A stretch of DNA of 64,000 nucleotides, taken from positions 124,001 to 188,000 of the forward strand of contig NZ_FWFZ01000002.1 in the NCBI RefSeq assembly GCF_900172355.1, given 5' to 3'. The position numbers and the translations under genes are program-made. A model generated the notes under the pieces. That model ran no database searches, was not told where the DNA came from, and saw only the letters and a program-made list of their open reading frames with translations. Origin of the DNA: Roseisalinus antarcticus (lineage in GTDB: Bacteria; Pseudomonadota; Alphaproteobacteria; Rhodobacterales; Rhodobacteraceae). Positions 17,674-27,778 of this stretch are shown here, one piece after another. Each line of letters starts with the position of its first letter. Position 1 is the first letter of the stretch.

Positions 17674-18999
17674 ATGACCGCCGAAATTGACGTCAACGAT
17701 CCTCATTACCGCCGGATGCGGCTGGCCGCGATGCTGTGCGAGGCCGCGGAGCTGGAGCATTCGCTGACCTGCCAGTACCTGTTCGCGGGCTTTGCCTTGA
17801 AGCGCGAGATGACCGAGGGTCTGACCGCCGCCGAGCTGGACAAGGTGCGCGGCTGGCGCAGCACCATCATGCTGATCGCCCGGCAGGAGATGGAGCATCT
17901 GGGCTACGTCAACAACGTCCTGACCGCGCTGGGCGAGGCGCCGCACCTCGTACGGCCCGATTTCCCGCTGGACCCTGCTTTCTACGAGACCGACATCGAC
18001 TCGAAACTCGCCCGGTTCGATTTCGAGACGCTCAAGCGGTTCCTGCTGTTCGAGCTGCCCGAGCGGATGGATCACGAGACGCTCAAGACCATGACCGGCT
18101 ATTTTCCCGGGCTCGATTTCGCGACGATCAAGACGCTGGGCGGGCTCTATACCTCGATCGCGAAGCTTCTGCAGCTGTGCGAGGCGGAGGCCAAGGAAAA
18201 GGGCGAGACCATCTTCATCGGGCCGAAATGGGCCGAGGCGATGACCGGCGGCAGCAATATCGAGAACCTGCGCCCCGGCGTCGATGGCCAGATGTCGATC
18301 TACGGCATGAACCTCAAGCCGGTGCTGAACCTCGAGGATGCGATCCACGCCATCAAGCAGGTCCTTGAAGAGGGCGAGGGGGCGCCCGAACATATCGAGG
18401 GCAGCCACTTCGGCCGCTTCCTCGAGATCGCGGCGGAATATGACCGGCTGCTGCAGGACAATCCCGGCTTCGACCCGTCGCGCAAGGTGGTCGACACGCC
18501 CGTGTCCAAGGTCGGATACCGGGGGGTGCAGCAGAAGCATGGCACCGTGATCGAGGATCCGTTGACCAACAAGGTCAGCCTCGCCTTCGACCTGGCCTAC
18601 AACTCGATGATGCTGATGCTGTTCCGCTTCTTCATGGCCACGGACGAGGACGAGGCCGACGCGAAGGCGATCGAGGATTCGGTGTTCTTCCCGGTCATGA
18701 CGGTGGTGATCCGGCCCCTGGGCGAATTGCTGACAGAGCTTCCCGCCAAGCCGGGGGGCGACGGGATGGCCGGCCCCGGGTTCCGGTTCGACCGGCGGAT
18801 CGCGTTGCTGCCGCACCGGACGGCCGCGTTCAAGATCATCTACGCCAACCTGATGGCCCTGAACGCCGCGCTGACCGAGGTGGCGGGCCAGATGCCCAAC
18901 CAGCAGCTCAACGACCGGATCGACTTCGTCACCCAGAACGTCTGGCGGATCGCCCAGAACTTTGCCAACGCCACTGGGATCGGAGGAGAGGCCCAATGA
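17674..18999 (+). CDS. ferritin-like domain protein (VioB / iminophenyl-pyruvate dimer synthase type)
   Basis: 441 residues. The N-terminal ferritin-like four-helix region has two ExxH motifs, E26-L-E-H29 (AELEHSLTCQYLFAGF) and E72-M-E-H75 (ARQEMEHLGYVNNVL), the pattern of the ferritin-like domain in VioB/RebD/StaD-type enzymes, followed by ALGEAPHLVRPDFPL. A non-haem di-iron or haem-linked oxidative activity is plausible but not shown; the large haem domain region of full VioB (~1000 aa) is absent. The start is ATG 17674 with ACGGAG upstream. It shares the ATGA overlap with the next gene, so the two proteins are probably made together. It is preceded by the cyclase-ATPase gene on the same strand. 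Confidence 0.75.
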   Translation: MTAEIDVNDPHYRRMRLAAMLCEAAELEHSLTCQYLFAGFALKREMTEGLTAAELDKVRGWRSTIMLIARQEMEHLGYVNNVLTALGEAPHLVRPDFPLDPAFYETDIDSKLARFDFETLKRFLLFELPERMDHETLKTMTGYFPGLDFATIKTLGGLYTSIAKLLQLCEAEAKEKGETIFIGPKWAEAMTGGSNIENLRPGVDGQMSIYGMNLKPVLNLEDAIHAIKQVLEEGEGAPEHIEGSHFGRFLEIAAEYDRLLQDNPGFDPSRKVVDTPVSKVGYRGVQQKHGTVIEDPLTNKVSLAFDLAYNSMMLMLFRFFMATDEDEADAKAIEDSVFFPVMTVVIRPLGELLTELPAKPGGDGMAGPGFRFDRRIALLPHRTAAFKIIYANLMALNAALTEVAGQMPNQQLNDRIDFVTQNVWRIAQNFANATGIGGEAQ

Positions 19000-19949
19000 C
19001 CGACACGCCCACCCTGTTGCTGACCTTCTCGGGCTGGTGCCTGATGCGAATCCCGACCGATCCCGACCCCACCGACGAACCGCGCGGCGTCTCGGGCTAC
19101 ACCTTCGCCTATGCCAACGAGCCCGACCTCGACCGGATCATCCTGTTCCACCCCGAGGAAAAGTTCGTCCGCTGGCCCGCGTGGCAGGCCGGCCCGGACG
19201 ACCCCGAGAACAAGGGCGCGCCGGGGGCTGCCCCGGGCCTTGGCGTCTATGTCCGCGCGGCGCGGGTGCTGCATGGCGACAACGTGGATCACACCCTGCC
19301 AGGCCTGGTCGGCGCGAAGGTCGATCTGCTGGAGGGGCCGAAGCTGGAAAACCGCAACTGGCTGCTGACCCTGCCGGGACAGGAGCCGATCGTGCCCTTC
19401 ATCCTGCACATCAGCAATGACCGCGGCGTGGACATCCTGCGCAAGAACGCGCTGGACCCCGACAAGCCGGATCAGCCGGTCTGGAAAGCCTCGGCCGCCG
19501 CACTGGCGCGCTGTGCCGCAGCCGGCATGAACCCCGAGCCCGACATGGTCGGGCGCTCGACCGGGATCTGGGACTACGTCCAGAAGAACAAGGACCGCCG
19601 CGATGCGCTGGTGTCCCACCGGGCCGAGATTGCCGCCAAGCCGCCCTATCCCGACCAGGAAAACGAGCTGGCCATCCTCGACGCGCGGATCAAGAGCATC
19701 GAGACCGGGCTGGAGAACCCCACCAGCGACCGCCGGATCTTCATGACGCAGATGGTCGAGCGGTTCTCGTTCGACATCCTCGGCTTCGATGCCAAGGTCA
19801 GCGCCAAGACTGAAAAGTTCATCGGCATGCCGGTGGAATGCGATGCCAAGACCGGCTGGCCGATTGGTTTCTGGATCGGCGGCTGGGATCCCGACCTGCT
19901 GGCGGCCCATGTCGAGGGCTCGGTGCGGATCCCGCTGACGTCATCCTGA
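18996..19949 (+). CDS. unrecognised protein co-translated with the ferritin-like protein
   Basis: 317 residues, no family recognised. The sequence is soluble-looking, rich in Asp, Pro and Trp, without signal peptide or membrane helix. Notable stretches: LLLTFSGWCLMRIPTDPDP at the N terminus, IILFHPEEKFVRWPAWQ, a middle helical region around residues 200-230, and a C-terminal IGFWIGGWDPDLLAAHVEGSVRIPL resembling a beta-sandwich edge. The ATG overlaps the ferritin-like stop by ATGA (18996-18999), implying a stoichiometric partner, perhaps a second subunit or substrate carrier. A strong GC palindrome follows its stop, closing the operon. Confidence 0.7.
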   Translation: MTDTPTLLLTFSGWCLMRIPTDPDPTDEPRGVSGYTFAYANEPDLDRIILFHPEEKFVRWPAWQAGPDDPENKGAPGAAPGLGVYVRAARVLHGDNVDHTLPGLVGAKVDLLEGPKLENRNWLLTLPGQEPIVPFILHISNDRGVDILRKNALDPDKPDQPVWKASAAALARCAAAGMNPEPDMVGRSTGIWDYVQKNKDRRDALVSHRAEIAAKPPYPDQENELAILDARIKSIETGLENPTSDRRIFMTQMVERFSFDILGFDAKVSAKTEKFIGMPVECDAKTGWPIGFWIGGWDPDLLAAHVEGSVRIPLTSS

Positions 19950-19955
19950 TTGGCC

Positions 19956-19977
19956 GGCGGCGGGGCGCCCCGCCGCC
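19956..19977. terminator. 22-bp GC palindrome between convergent genes
   Basis: Perfect palindrome, arms GGCGGCGGGGC and GCCCCGCCGCC, between the convergent unknown gene (stop 19949) and the monooxygenase-like gene (stop 19990). Likely a bidirectional terminator; no T tract follows on either strand. Confidence 0.6.
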
Positions 19978-19989
19978 CCCGGGCCCTCT

Positions 19990-20286
19990 TCAGGCGAAAT
20001 CGTCGAACTTGTAGGGGCCGGTCGCGGCGATGCCGACGATGGCCTTCTTGAAGGCCTGAAAGCCCGGGCCGTTCACGTGCTTTTGCCAGATCTCGTAGCT
20101 GGCCCAGTTCTCGACGAAGATCCAGGTGCCCGCATCGTCGGGGTCCTGGTAGAGATCGTAGCGCAGGCACCCCTCTTCGCTCCGCGTGTCGGTGACGAGC
20201 CGGGTCAGCATCTGACCCAGCTCTGCCTCCTTGCCCGGAACCGCCGTGATCTTGGCGACAAGGCGTTGCTCCACCGGCTGCTCCAT
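19990..20286 (-). CDS. antibiotic biosynthesis monooxygenase (ABM) domain protein
   Basis: 98 residues forming one ferredoxin-like ABM domain: VAKITAVPGKEAELGQMLTRLV, then SEEGCLRYDLYQDPDDAGTWIFVENWASYEIWQKHVN. The family includes small cofactor-free monooxygenases and haem-degrading proteins, as well as many quinone-related proteins of unknown role. ATG 20286 is chosen because the domain begins immediately after; a longer frame adds twelve residues without family similarity. It follows lpdA by 13 bp on the same strand and is probably the last gene of that transcript. Confidence 0.8.
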   Translation of the reverse strand: MEQPVEQRLVAKITAVPGKEAELGQMLTRLVTDTRSEEGCLRYDLYQDPDDAGTWIFVENWASYEIWQKHVNGPGFQAFKKAIVGIAATGPYKFDDFA

Positions 20287-20299
20287 CACGTCGCCCCCG

Positions 20300-21688
20300 T
20301 CACGAGTGGATCGGCCCGTCACCGCAGGCGAGGGCTGCCTCGCGCACGGCTTCGGAATAGGTCGGGTGGGCGTGGCAGGTGCGCGCGATGTCCTCGGCCG
20401 CGGCGCCGAATTCCATCGCGACGCAGATCTCGTGGATCAGGTCGCCCGCCATGGGGCCGATGATATGCGCCCCCAGAATCCGGTCGGTCTCGGCATCGGC
20501 GAGCAGCTTGACGAAGCCGTCGCCCGAGAAATTCGCCTTGGCCCGCGCGTTGCCCATGAAGGAAAATTTGCCGGTCTTGTACTTGCGGCCGGCCTTCTTC
20601 AGCTCTTCCTCGGTCTGGCCGACAGAGGAGACCTCGGGGTGGGTGTAGACCACGCTGGGGATCACGCCGTAATTCACATGGGGGTGCTGGCCGGCGATGC
20701 CCTCGGCGCAGGCCATGCCCTCGTCCTCGGCCTTGTGCGCCAGCATCGGGCCGGCGATGGCGTCGCCGATCGCATAGATGCCGGCCACGTTGGTGCGGTA
20801 ATGATCGTCGGTCTTGATCTGCCCGCGCTCGCTGATCTCGACGCCCAGATCGGCCAGGCCCAGCCCGTCGGTGTATGGCCTGCGGCCGGTGGACACGAGC
20901 ACGGTGTCGGCATCGAGCGTATGCTCGCTGTCGTCCTTGCGCAGCTTGTAGGTCACCTTGGCCTTGGTCTTGGTCGCATCGACCGACTGCACGGCGGCGC
21001 CGAGGATGAACTCCAGCCCCTGCTTGGCCAGCAGCTTCTGGAACTGGCGCGAGACCTCGGCATCCATGGTCGGCGTGATCGTGTCGAGGAACTCGATCAC
21101 CGTCACCTCGGAGCCCAGACGCTTGTAGACAGAGCCGAGCTCCAGCCCGATGACGCCGCCGCCGATCACCACCATCTTCTTGGGGATCTTGCCAAGCTCC
21201 AGCGCCCCGGTCGAGCTGACGACGACCTTTTCGTCGATCTCCACCCCGGGCAGCGAGGACGGCTCGGAGCCGGTGGCGACGATGATGTGCTTGGCGGTGT
21301 GGGTCTCGTCCCCGACGGTGACCTTTCCGGCCTCGGGGATCTTGCCCCAGCCCTTGAGCCAGTCGATCTTGTTCTTCTTGAACAGGAATTCGATACCGCC
21401 GGTGTTCTGGCTGATGGTCTTGTCCTTGTAGGCCAGCATCTGCTTCCAGTCGACGGAGGGGCTTTTGCCCTTCAGACCCATCTCGGCAAAGTTCGCCTCG
21501 GCCTCGTGCAGCATCTCGGTGGCGTGCAGCAGCGCCTTGGAGGGGATGCAGCCGATGTTGAGGCAGGTGCCGCCCAGCGTGGCGCGGCCCTCGACACAGG
21601 CGGTCTTCAATCCGAGCTGGGCGCAGCGGATCGCGCTGACATATCCGCCGGGGCCGGAGCCGATCACGATGACGTCGTATTGGGCCAT
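20300..21688 (-). CDS. lpdA: dihydrolipoyl dehydrogenase (E3)
   Basis: FAD enzyme that reoxidises the lipoyl groups of 2-oxoacid dehydrogenases with NAD+; here most likely the E3 of the 2-oxoglutarate dehydrogenase complex encoded just upstream. 462 residues. FAD motif [13 protein letters not shown], redox disulfide in [19 protein letters not shown] motif [35 protein letters not shown], and the catalytic His-Glu dyad in [16 protein letters not shown] 21688 has AAGGAAG eight bases upstream. Two unrelated genes (a MAPEG protein and a glycosyltransferase) lie between it and sucB. Confidence 0.97.
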   Translation of the reverse strand: MAQYDVIVIGSGPGGYVSAIRCAQLGLKTACVEGRATLGGTCLNIGCIPSKALLHATEMLHEAEANFAEMGLKGKSPSVDWKQMLAYKDKTISQNTGGIEFLFKKNKIDWLKGWGKIPEAGKVTVGDETHTAKHIIVATGSEPSSLPGVEIDEKVVVSSTGALELGKIPKKMVVIGGGVIGLELGSVYKRLGSEVTVIEFLDTITPTMDAEVSRQFQKLLAKQGLEFILGAAVQSVDATKTKAKVTYKLRKDDSEHTLDADTVLVSTGRRPYTDGLGLADLGVEISERGQIKTDDHYRTNVAGIYAIGDAIAGPMLAHKAEDEGMACAEGIAGQHPHVNYGVIPSVVYTHPEVSSVGQTEEELKKAGRKYKTGKFSFMGNARAKANFSGDGFVKLLADAETDRILGAHIIGPMAGDLIHEICVAMEFGAAAEDIARTCHAHPTYSEAVREAALACGDGPIHS

Positions 21689-21762
21689 TGGGTCTTCCTT
21701 TCGTCTGGTGTCGGTGGGGCGCTGCGCCCGCAATCGCGGGGTGCGGTCTCTCCGGCAGGTTT

Positions 21763-22185
21763 TCAGAACAGAGATTGCAAGAGGGATGACAGAAGCATGA
21801 GGGTGGTTGCAAGGAATCCCACCATCCAGATGGCAGAGCGCCACGGTGAAAGTCCGAAGTAATAGGCCGGGACATAGGCCACACGGGCGGCCAGGTAGGC
21901 CCAGGCGCAGATCGCGGTCAGCGTGTTGCCCGTCTCGCCCAGGGTCACGACCACGACGGCGAGGGTGAACAGGATCAACCCCTCGAAATGGTTGTTCAGC
22001 GCCCGGTAGAGGCGGCCTGTCCCGACGCTCATCTGCTCGGTCAGCGGGGTGCCGAGGCGTTGCGGATCACGGGGAGAGGCGGTCTTGGCCGGCCCGAGTT
22101 CCCTGTTCGCCGGGATCGACATCAGCAGGAATTGGACGACCTGCAAGAGGCCCGCGAGGGTCAGGACGGTCAGTTCAGGTGTCAT
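21763..22185 (-). CDS. MAPEG family membrane protein
   Basis: 140 residues with four membrane helices, the MAPEG arrangement: [19 protein letters not shown], the [16 protein letters not shown] block (Asn-His-x-Glu, typical of MAPEG helix 2), [18 protein letters not shown] and a C-terminal helix. The eukaryotic family contains glutathione-dependent eicosanoid enzymes; bacterial members are mostly uncharacterised. Its start overlaps the stop of the glycosyltransferase by ATGA. It lies inside the 2-oxoglutarate dehydrogenase gene run, upstream of lpdA by about 75 bp. Confidence 0.85.
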   Translation of the reverse strand: MTPELTVLTLAGLLQVVQFLLMSIPANRELGPAKTASPRDPQRLGTPLTEQMSVGTGRLYRALNNHFEGLILFTLAVVVVTLGETGNTLTAICAWAYLAARVAYVPAYYFGLSPWRSAIWMVGFLATTLMLLSSLLQSLF

Positions 22186-23135
22186 TCGGCGGGCTCTCCC
22201 CTGCGGGCTGCATCGAACCATGTCTGACACATCGCCTCGGCCTCGGCCACGCCGGGCAGGGCGCGCAGGCGGTTCATTTCCGTCTCTGTGGCCGACAGGT
22301 GGCGCAGGATGCTGCGGTCCTCGACCTCGTTGCGGTTGGCGCGGCGGTGCCACTCGGAGCCGAGGCGGTATTTCCCCGCGCCCTTCGTGTTCTCGCCCCG
22401 CCCCCGGCCGCGCTTCATGGTGAAGACGTCGGGCGATTTGACGCCGTAGTGGTTGATGCAGGCATGATCGGGCCGGTACGCCCGCGCCACCGGAAAGAAC
22501 CGCACCCGCGGCACGTCGGAAAAGAGGTTGTCGGTCTTCAGCGGCTCGCCCGCGGCATTGGTAAGCCGGGGGGCCGCGACGCGGGGGCTGTTGGGCATGT
22601 GCGCCCAGGCGTGGCCGAAGGCCTCGGGGCGGAACAGGCATTTGAAATAGGTGTCATCCGCCTCTGGATGCGCCTCGCGCGTGGTGAAATGGGGCAGGGT
22701 CGCGCCGGGCCAGGTGGCGTGGCCGCCGTCGCCGAAGTTGCGCCAGCCGATGGCGATGCAATGCGCCTCGGGGGCCATGGCGATCAGGTCGGCGACATGG
22801 CCCGCGCCGATGTGGACGTTGAGGAATTCGTCCGCGTCGATGTGCAGCACCCAGGGCACCGGCGTCGTGGCCAGATGCGCCAGCGCCAGCCGGGTGCCGT
22901 TGTGCTGGGGCGGGGTGCCCGGCGGGACGGCGTTGCGGATATGTATGACGGCGCCGGCCGCGTGCAGGCGGTCGAGCAGCAGATCGGAGCCATCGTCGCA
23001 ATCGTTGCTGCACAGCACTGCCGCGCCGAAGCCGATGGCGCGGTGATAGCCGAGCCACTCGATCAGGTGGGCCCCTTCATTGCGCATGCAGGACATGAGC
23101 GCGGGAGCTTGGAAATCGATTGCACAAATTGTCAT
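22182..23135 (-). CDS. glycosyltransferase family 2-like protein
   Basis: 317 residues. The N-terminal MSCMRNEGAHLIEWLGYHRAIGF and LCSNDCDDGSD are characteristic of the GT2-like (Glyco_tranf_2_4) group, and VLHIDADEFLNV supplies the DxD metal/nucleotide-sugar motif. The C-terminal half carries HYGVKSPDVFTMKRGRGRGEN, typical of the same group. No signal peptide or membrane helix, so it is probably a cytosolic enzyme acting on a surface glycan precursor. It sits between sucB and lpdA with no evident metabolic link, 55 bp downstream of sucB and overlapping the MAPEG gene. Confidence 0.82.
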   Translation of the reverse strand: MTICAIDFQAPALMSCMRNEGAHLIEWLGYHRAIGFGAAVLCSNDCDDGSDLLLDRLHAAGAVIHIRNAVPPGTPPQHNGTRLALAHLATTPVPWVLHIDADEFLNVHIGAGHVADLIAMAPEAHCIAIGWRNFGDGGHATWPGATLPHFTTREAHPEADDTYFKCLFRPEAFGHAWAHMPNSPRVAAPRLTNAAGEPLKTDNLFSDVPRVRFFPVARAYRPDHACINHYGVKSPDVFTMKRGRGRGENTKGAGKYRLGSEWHRRANRNEVEDRSILRHLSATETEMNRLRALPGVAEAEAMCQTWFDAARRGEPAE

Positions 23136-23190
23136 CGTATCATGGCCGCGACGGTGCGGAGCCCGGACGGCCGGGCCCCGCCTGTCCCGT

Positions 23191-24765
23191 TCAGAGGTCC
23201 ATCAGCAGGCGGCGGGGGTCCTCCAGCGCCTCCTTGACGCGGACGAGGAAGGTGACCGCGCCCTTGCCGTCGACGATCCGGTGATCGTAGCTGAGCGCGA
23301 GATACATCATCGGCTTGATGACGACCTGGCCCTTTTCGGCCATCGGACGGTCCTGGATCTTGTGCATGCCGAGGATGCCCGACTGCGGCGGGTTCAGGAT
23401 CGGCGAGGACATCAGCGAGCCGTAGACCCCGCCGTTCGAGATCGTGAAAGAGCCGCCCTGCATGTCGGCCATCGACAGCTTGCCGTCGCGGGCGCGGACG
23501 CCCAGGTCGGAAATCTCCTTCTCGATCGCGGCGAAGCCCTTCTGGTCGGCGTCGCGCACCACCGGCACCACGAGGCCCGAGGGCGTGCCCACTGCGACGC
23601 CCATGTGGACGTAGTTCTTGTAGACCACGTCGGTGCCGTCGATCTCGGCGTTGACGTCGGGCACCTCCTGCAGGGCGTGGCAACAGGCCTTCACGAAGAA
23701 CGACATGAAGCCCAGCTTCACCCCGTGCTTCTTGAAGAACAGGTCCTTGTATTCGTTGCGGATGTCCATGACGCCGGACATGTCCACCTCGTTGTAGGTG
23801 GTCAGCATCGCGGCGTTGTTCTGCGCCTCCTTCAGGCGGCGGGCGATGGTCTGGCGCAGGCGGGTCATCTTGACCCGTTCCTCGCGGTCGGCATCGGCCG
23901 CGGCCGAGGGCGCCCGTGGCGGCGCCTTGGCGGCGGGGGCTTCGGAGGCTTTCGGCTGGTTGAGGGCGTTCAGGACATCCTCCTTCATGATCCGGCCATC
24001 CCGGCCCGAGCCGGTGACCTGATCGTCGGACAGGCCCTTTTCCGCCATCAGCTTCTTGGCCGACGGCGCGTCTTCGGTGTCGGACCTCGCGCCGTCCTGC
24101 GGCGCGTCGCCCGCGTCCGAGGCCGGCGTCGCGGCAGGCTCCGCGGCGGCGCCTCCGGAGCCGGACCCTTCGCCGGTGGTCATCACGGCCAGCTTGCCGC
24201 CGGCCTCGACGGTCGTGCCCTCCTCGGCGAGGATCTCGCCAAGGGTGCCGGCGGCGGGGGCGGGCACCTCGACCGAGACCTTGTCGGTCTCGAGCTCGCA
24301 CAGCATCTCGTCGGCGGCAAAACTGTCCCCCGGTTTCTTGAACCAGGTGGACACGGTCGCCTCGGTCACGCTTTCGCCCAGGGTTGGCACCATGATATCG
24401 ACGGTCTCGCCGCCGTCGCTGCCGCCGGCGGGCGCGGCTTTCCGCACCTCGTCGTCGCCCGAGGGCGCGTCATAGGTGGGGGCTGTCCCATCGCGCTCGC
24501 GGACATCGGTCGAGGAGCCCGCTTCACCGCTTTCCGCGATCGAGGCGAGCAGGGCATCGACGCCGACGGTATCGCCCTCTGCCGCGACGATCTCGGCCAG
24601 CTTGCCGGCGGCGGGCGAGGGGACCTCGACCGTCACCTTGTCGGTTTCAAGCTCGCACAGCATCTCGTCGACGGAGACGGTATCGCCCGGTTTCTTGAAC
24701 CAGGTGGCGACGGTTGCCTCTGAGACGCTTTCGCCGAGTGTGGGGACGCGGACTTCTACGGACAT
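23191..24765 (-). CDS. sucB: 2-oxoglutarate dehydrogenase E2 (dihydrolipoyl succinyltransferase) with two lipoyl domains
   Basis: Transfers the succinyl group from the E1-bound intermediate to CoA. 524 residues, longer than the ~405 of the E. coli enzyme because there are two tandem lipoyl domains: residues 1-77 (ELETDK, lipoyl K43) and ~122-198 (ELETDK, lipoyl K162), separated by an acidic Gly/Ser/Asp linker. A peripheral-subunit-binding motif ([11 protein letters not shown] ... [13 protein letters not shown]) follows, then the catalytic domain ending in [16 protein letters not shown] with the active His and Asp. ATG 24765 starts one base after the sucA stop, implying coupling; an upstream ATG inside sucA would only add six residues. 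Confidence 0.96.
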   Translation of the reverse strand: MSVEVRVPTLGESVSEATVATWFKKPGDTVSVDEMLCELETDKVTVEVPSPAAGKLAEIVAAEGDTVGVDALLASIAESGEAGSSTDVRERDGTAPTYDAPSGDDEVRKAAPAGGSDGGETVDIMVPTLGESVTEATVSTWFKKPGDSFAADEMLCELETDKVSVEVPAPAAGTLGEILAEEGTTVEAGGKLAVMTTGEGSGSGGAAAEPAATPASDAGDAPQDGARSDTEDAPSAKKLMAEKGLSDDQVTGSGRDGRIMKEDVLNALNQPKASEAPAAKAPPRAPSAAADADREERVKMTRLRQTIARRLKEAQNNAAMLTTYNEVDMSGVMDIRNEYKDLFFKKHGVKLGFMSFFVKACCHALQEVPDVNAEIDGTDVVYKNYVHMGVAVGTPSGLVVPVVRDADQKGFAAIEKEISDLGVRARDGKLSMADMQGGSFTISNGGVYGSLMSSPILNPPQSGILGMHKIQDRPMAEKGQVVIKPMMYLALSYDHRIVDGKGAVTFLVRVKEALEDPRRLLMDL

Positions 24766-24766
24766 C

Positions 24767-27736
24767 TTAAGATTTCCCTTCAATCGTCAGGGCCTCGTTC
24801 ACGAGGTTTGCCTGCTGGGCTTTGTGTTGTGAGGCAAGGCCGGTCGCCGGAGAGGCGGAGGCAGGCCGGCCGACATAGGTCGGACGCACCGACGTGGAGC
24901 CGATCCGCGACAGGACCCATTCGAGGTTCGGTTCGATGAACGACCAGGCGCCCTGGTTCTTGGGCTCTTCCTGGCACCAGATCATCTGCGCCGATTTGAA
25001 CCGCTCCAGCTCCTTGACCGCGGATTGCGCCGGGAAGGGATAGAACTGTTCGAACCGCATGATGTAGATGTCGTCGATCCCGCGGGCGTCACGCTCTTCC
25101 AGCAGGTCGTAATAGACCTTGCCGGCGCACATCACGACCCGCTTGATCTGGTCGTCGGGCTTCAGCTCGGTTTCCGAATTGCCCTGCTGCGCGTCGTCCC
25201 ACAGCACCCGGTGGAAGGACGAGCCCTCCTGGAATGCCTCGATGTTCGACACCGCGAGCTTGTGCCGCAGCAGCGATTTGGGCGTCATCAGCACCAGCGG
25301 CTTACGGAACGACCGGTGCAGCTGGCGGCGCAGGATGTGGAAGTAATTGGCCGGGGTGGAGACATTGGCCACGATCCAGTTGTCGCCACCGCACATCTGC
25401 AGGAAGCGCTCAAGCCGGGCCGAGGAATGCTCGGGCCCCTGGCCTTCGAAACCGTGCGGCAGCAGCATGACCAGGCCCGACATCCGCAGCCACTTGGCCT
25501 CGCCGGACGAGATGAACTGATCGAACATGATCTGCGCACCGTTGGCGAAATCGCCGAACTGCGCCTCCCACAGGGTCAGGGCGTTGGGCTCTGCCAGCGA
25601 GTAGCCGTATTCGAACCCGAGCACCGCGTATTCCGACAGCATCGAGTCGATGACCTCGTAGTGCGCCTGGCCCTCGCGGACGTGGTTGAGCGGATAGTAG
25701 CGTTTCTCGGTGTCCTGGTCGATCAGCGCGGAATGGCGCTGGGAAAAGGTGCCGCGGGCGGAATCCTGGCCCGACAGCCGCACCGGGTATCCTTCGGTCA
25801 TCAGCGACCCGAAGGCCATGGCCTCGGCTGTGGCCCAGTCGAAGCCCTTGCCCGTCTCGAACATCTGTTTCTTGGACTCCAGCAGGCGTTCGACCGTGCG
25901 ATGGGCGGCGAAGCCTTCGGGCACCGTGGTCAGCGCCTTCGACAGGTCGGCCATGGTCTGCGGCCTGATCCAGGTGCGGCCGCGCTGGTAGCGGCCCTCC
26001 TTCATCTTGTCCATGTGCGACCAGCGCCCGTCCAGCCAGTCGGCCTTGTTGGGCTTGTAGGTGCGCCCGGCCTCGAACTCTTCGTTGAGCTTGGCCTGGA
26101 AGCTGGCCTTCATGTCCTCGATTTCGCCCTCGGGGATCAGGCCGTCCTTCACCAGCCGCTCGGTATAAAGCGTGAGGGTTGTCTTGTGGCCCTTGATCCG
26201 CTTGTACATGACCGGGTTGGTGAACATGGGCTCGTCGCCCTCGTTGTGACCGAAGCGGCGATAGCAGATCATGTCGATGACCACGTCCTTGCCGAACTTC
26301 TGGCGGAACTCGGTGGCGACCTTGGCGGCGTGGACGCAGGCCTCGGGGTCGTCGCCGTTGACGTGGAAGATCGGCGCCTCGACCATCAGCGCGATATCCG
26401 TCGGGTAAGGCGACGAGCGCGAGAAATGCGGCGCGGTGGTAAAGCCGATCTGGTTGTTGACGACGATATGCATGGTGCCGCCGGTCCTGTGCCCGCGCAG
26501 GCCCGACAGGCCGAAGCATTCGGCCACCACGCCCTGGCCGGCAAAGGCCGCGTCGCCGTGCAGCAGGATCGGCAGGACCGACTTGCGCTCGGAATCCGTC
26601 AACTGGTCCTGCTTGGCCCGGACCTTGCCCAGCACGACCGGGTTCACGGCCTCAAGGTGCGAAGGGTTGGCGGTCAGAGACAGGTGAACGGAATTGCCGT
26701 CGAACTCCCGATCCGACGAGGCGCCGAGGTGGTATTTCACGTCCCCCGACCCGTCGACGTCCTCGGGCTTGAAGCTGCCGCCCTGGAATTCGTTGAAGAT
26801 CGCGCGGTAGGGCTTGTTCATCACGTTGGCCAGCACCGACAGGCGGCCCCTGTGGGGCATGCCGATGACCACGTCCTTGACCCCCAGGGCGCCCCCGCGC
26901 TTGACGATCTGCTCCATCGCGGGGATCAGGCTTTCGCCGCCGTCGAGGCCGAACCGCTTGGTGCCCATGTACTTGACATGGAGGAACTTCTCGAAGCCCT
27001 CGGCCTCGACCAGCTTGTTCAGGATCGCGCGGCGGCCGTTCTGGGTGAACCGGATTTCCTTGCCGAACCCTTCGATACGCTCCTTCAACCAGGCGGCCTG
27101 TTCAGGATCCGAGATGTGCATGTATTGCAGCGCGAAGGTGCCGCAATAGGTCCGCTGCACGATGGCGATGATCTCGGCCATCGTGGCGACTTCGAGGCCC
27201 AGCACGTTGTCGATGAAGATCGGACGGTCCATGTCGGCCTTGGTAAAGCCGTAAGAGGTCGGATCCAGTTCGGGGTGCGGCGTTTGCGAGCGCATGCCCA
27301 GCGGGTCGAGATCGGCCACCAGATGCCCCCGGATGCGGTAGGCGCGGATGATCATCAGCGCCCGGATCGAATCAAGTACCGCGGCGCGCACCTGCTGCTC
27401 GGTGATCTCGATGCCCTGTTCTTTGGCCTTCGCCTTGATCTTGTCACCGGCGGCCTTGGCGTCCTTGGGGTCGGCGGGCCACTGGCCGTCGAGGGCCGCG
27501 GTCAGATCGTCGGAGGGTTGCGGCGGCCAGTCGGCGCGCTGCCACGACGGGCCCGCGGCCTCGGCCTGCGGGGTGCCGGGCGCATCGCCCAACGACTGGA
27601 AGAACGACCGCCAGCTTTCGTCCACCGCGCCGGGGTTCTCGGCGTATCGAGCATAGAGATGCTCGATGTAATCGGCGTTGTGTCCCTGCAGGAAGCTGGA
27701 CGCATGGTAGATGTCGTTGGGGCTCTGTTCGGTCAT
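24767..27736 (-). CDS. sucA: 2-oxoglutarate dehydrogenase E1
   Basis: Thiamine-diphosphate enzyme that decarboxylates 2-oxoglutarate. 989 residues, full length. N-terminal E2-interacting helix ([22 protein letters not shown]), the mid-region [15 protein letters not shown], the ThDP/Mg2+ block [11 protein letters not shown] ... [21 protein letters not shown] and the pyrimidine-domain [18 protein letters not shown]. It is followed immediately by sucB. AAAGGC lies upstream of the ATG. A 138-residue gene of unknown function separates it from sucD, all in one direction with short gaps, consistent with one suc transcript starting upstream of sucC. Confidence 0.97.
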   Translation of the reverse strand: MTEQSPNDIYHASSFLQGHNADYIEHLYARYAENPGAVDESWRSFFQSLGDAPGTPQAEAAGPSWQRADWPPQPSDDLTAALDGQWPADPKDAKAAGDKIKAKAKEQGIEITEQQVRAAVLDSIRALMIIRAYRIRGHLVADLDPLGMRSQTPHPELDPTSYGFTKADMDRPIFIDNVLGLEVATMAEIIAIVQRTYCGTFALQYMHISDPEQAAWLKERIEGFGKEIRFTQNGRRAILNKLVEAEGFEKFLHVKYMGTKRFGLDGGESLIPAMEQIVKRGGALGVKDVVIGMPHRGRLSVLANVMNKPYRAIFNEFQGGSFKPEDVDGSGDVKYHLGASSDREFDGNSVHLSLTANPSHLEAVNPVVLGKVRAKQDQLTDSERKSVLPILLHGDAAFAGQGVVAECFGLSGLRGHRTGGTMHIVVNNQIGFTTAPHFSRSSPYPTDIALMVEAPIFHVNGDDPEACVHAAKVATEFRQKFGKDVVIDMICYRRFGHNEGDEPMFTNPVMYKRIKGHKTTLTLYTERLVKDGLIPEGEIEDMKASFQAKLNEEFEAGRTYKPNKADWLDGRWSHMDKMKEGRYQRGRTWIRPQTMADLSKALTTVPEGFAAHRTVERLLESKKQMFETGKGFDWATAEAMAFGSLMTEGYPVRLSGQDSARGTFSQRHSALIDQDTEKRYYPLNHVREGQAHYEVIDSMLSEYAVLGFEYGYSLAEPNALTLWEAQFGDFANGAQIMFDQFISSGEAKWLRMSGLVMLLPHGFEGQGPEHSSARLERFLQMCGGDNWIVANVSTPANYFHILRRQLHRSFRKPLVLMTPKSLLRHKLAVSNIEAFQEGSSFHRVLWDDAQQGNSETELKPDDQIKRVVMCAGKVYYDLLEERDARGIDDIYIMRFEQFYPFPAQSAVKELERFKSAQMIWCQEEPKNQGAWSFIEPNLEWVLSRIGSTSVRPTYVGRPASASPATGLASQHKAQQANLVNEALTIEGKS

Positions 27737-27778
27737 TGCAATGTGCCTTTCAGCGAAGGGCGTGGGCGGTTGGACGTA

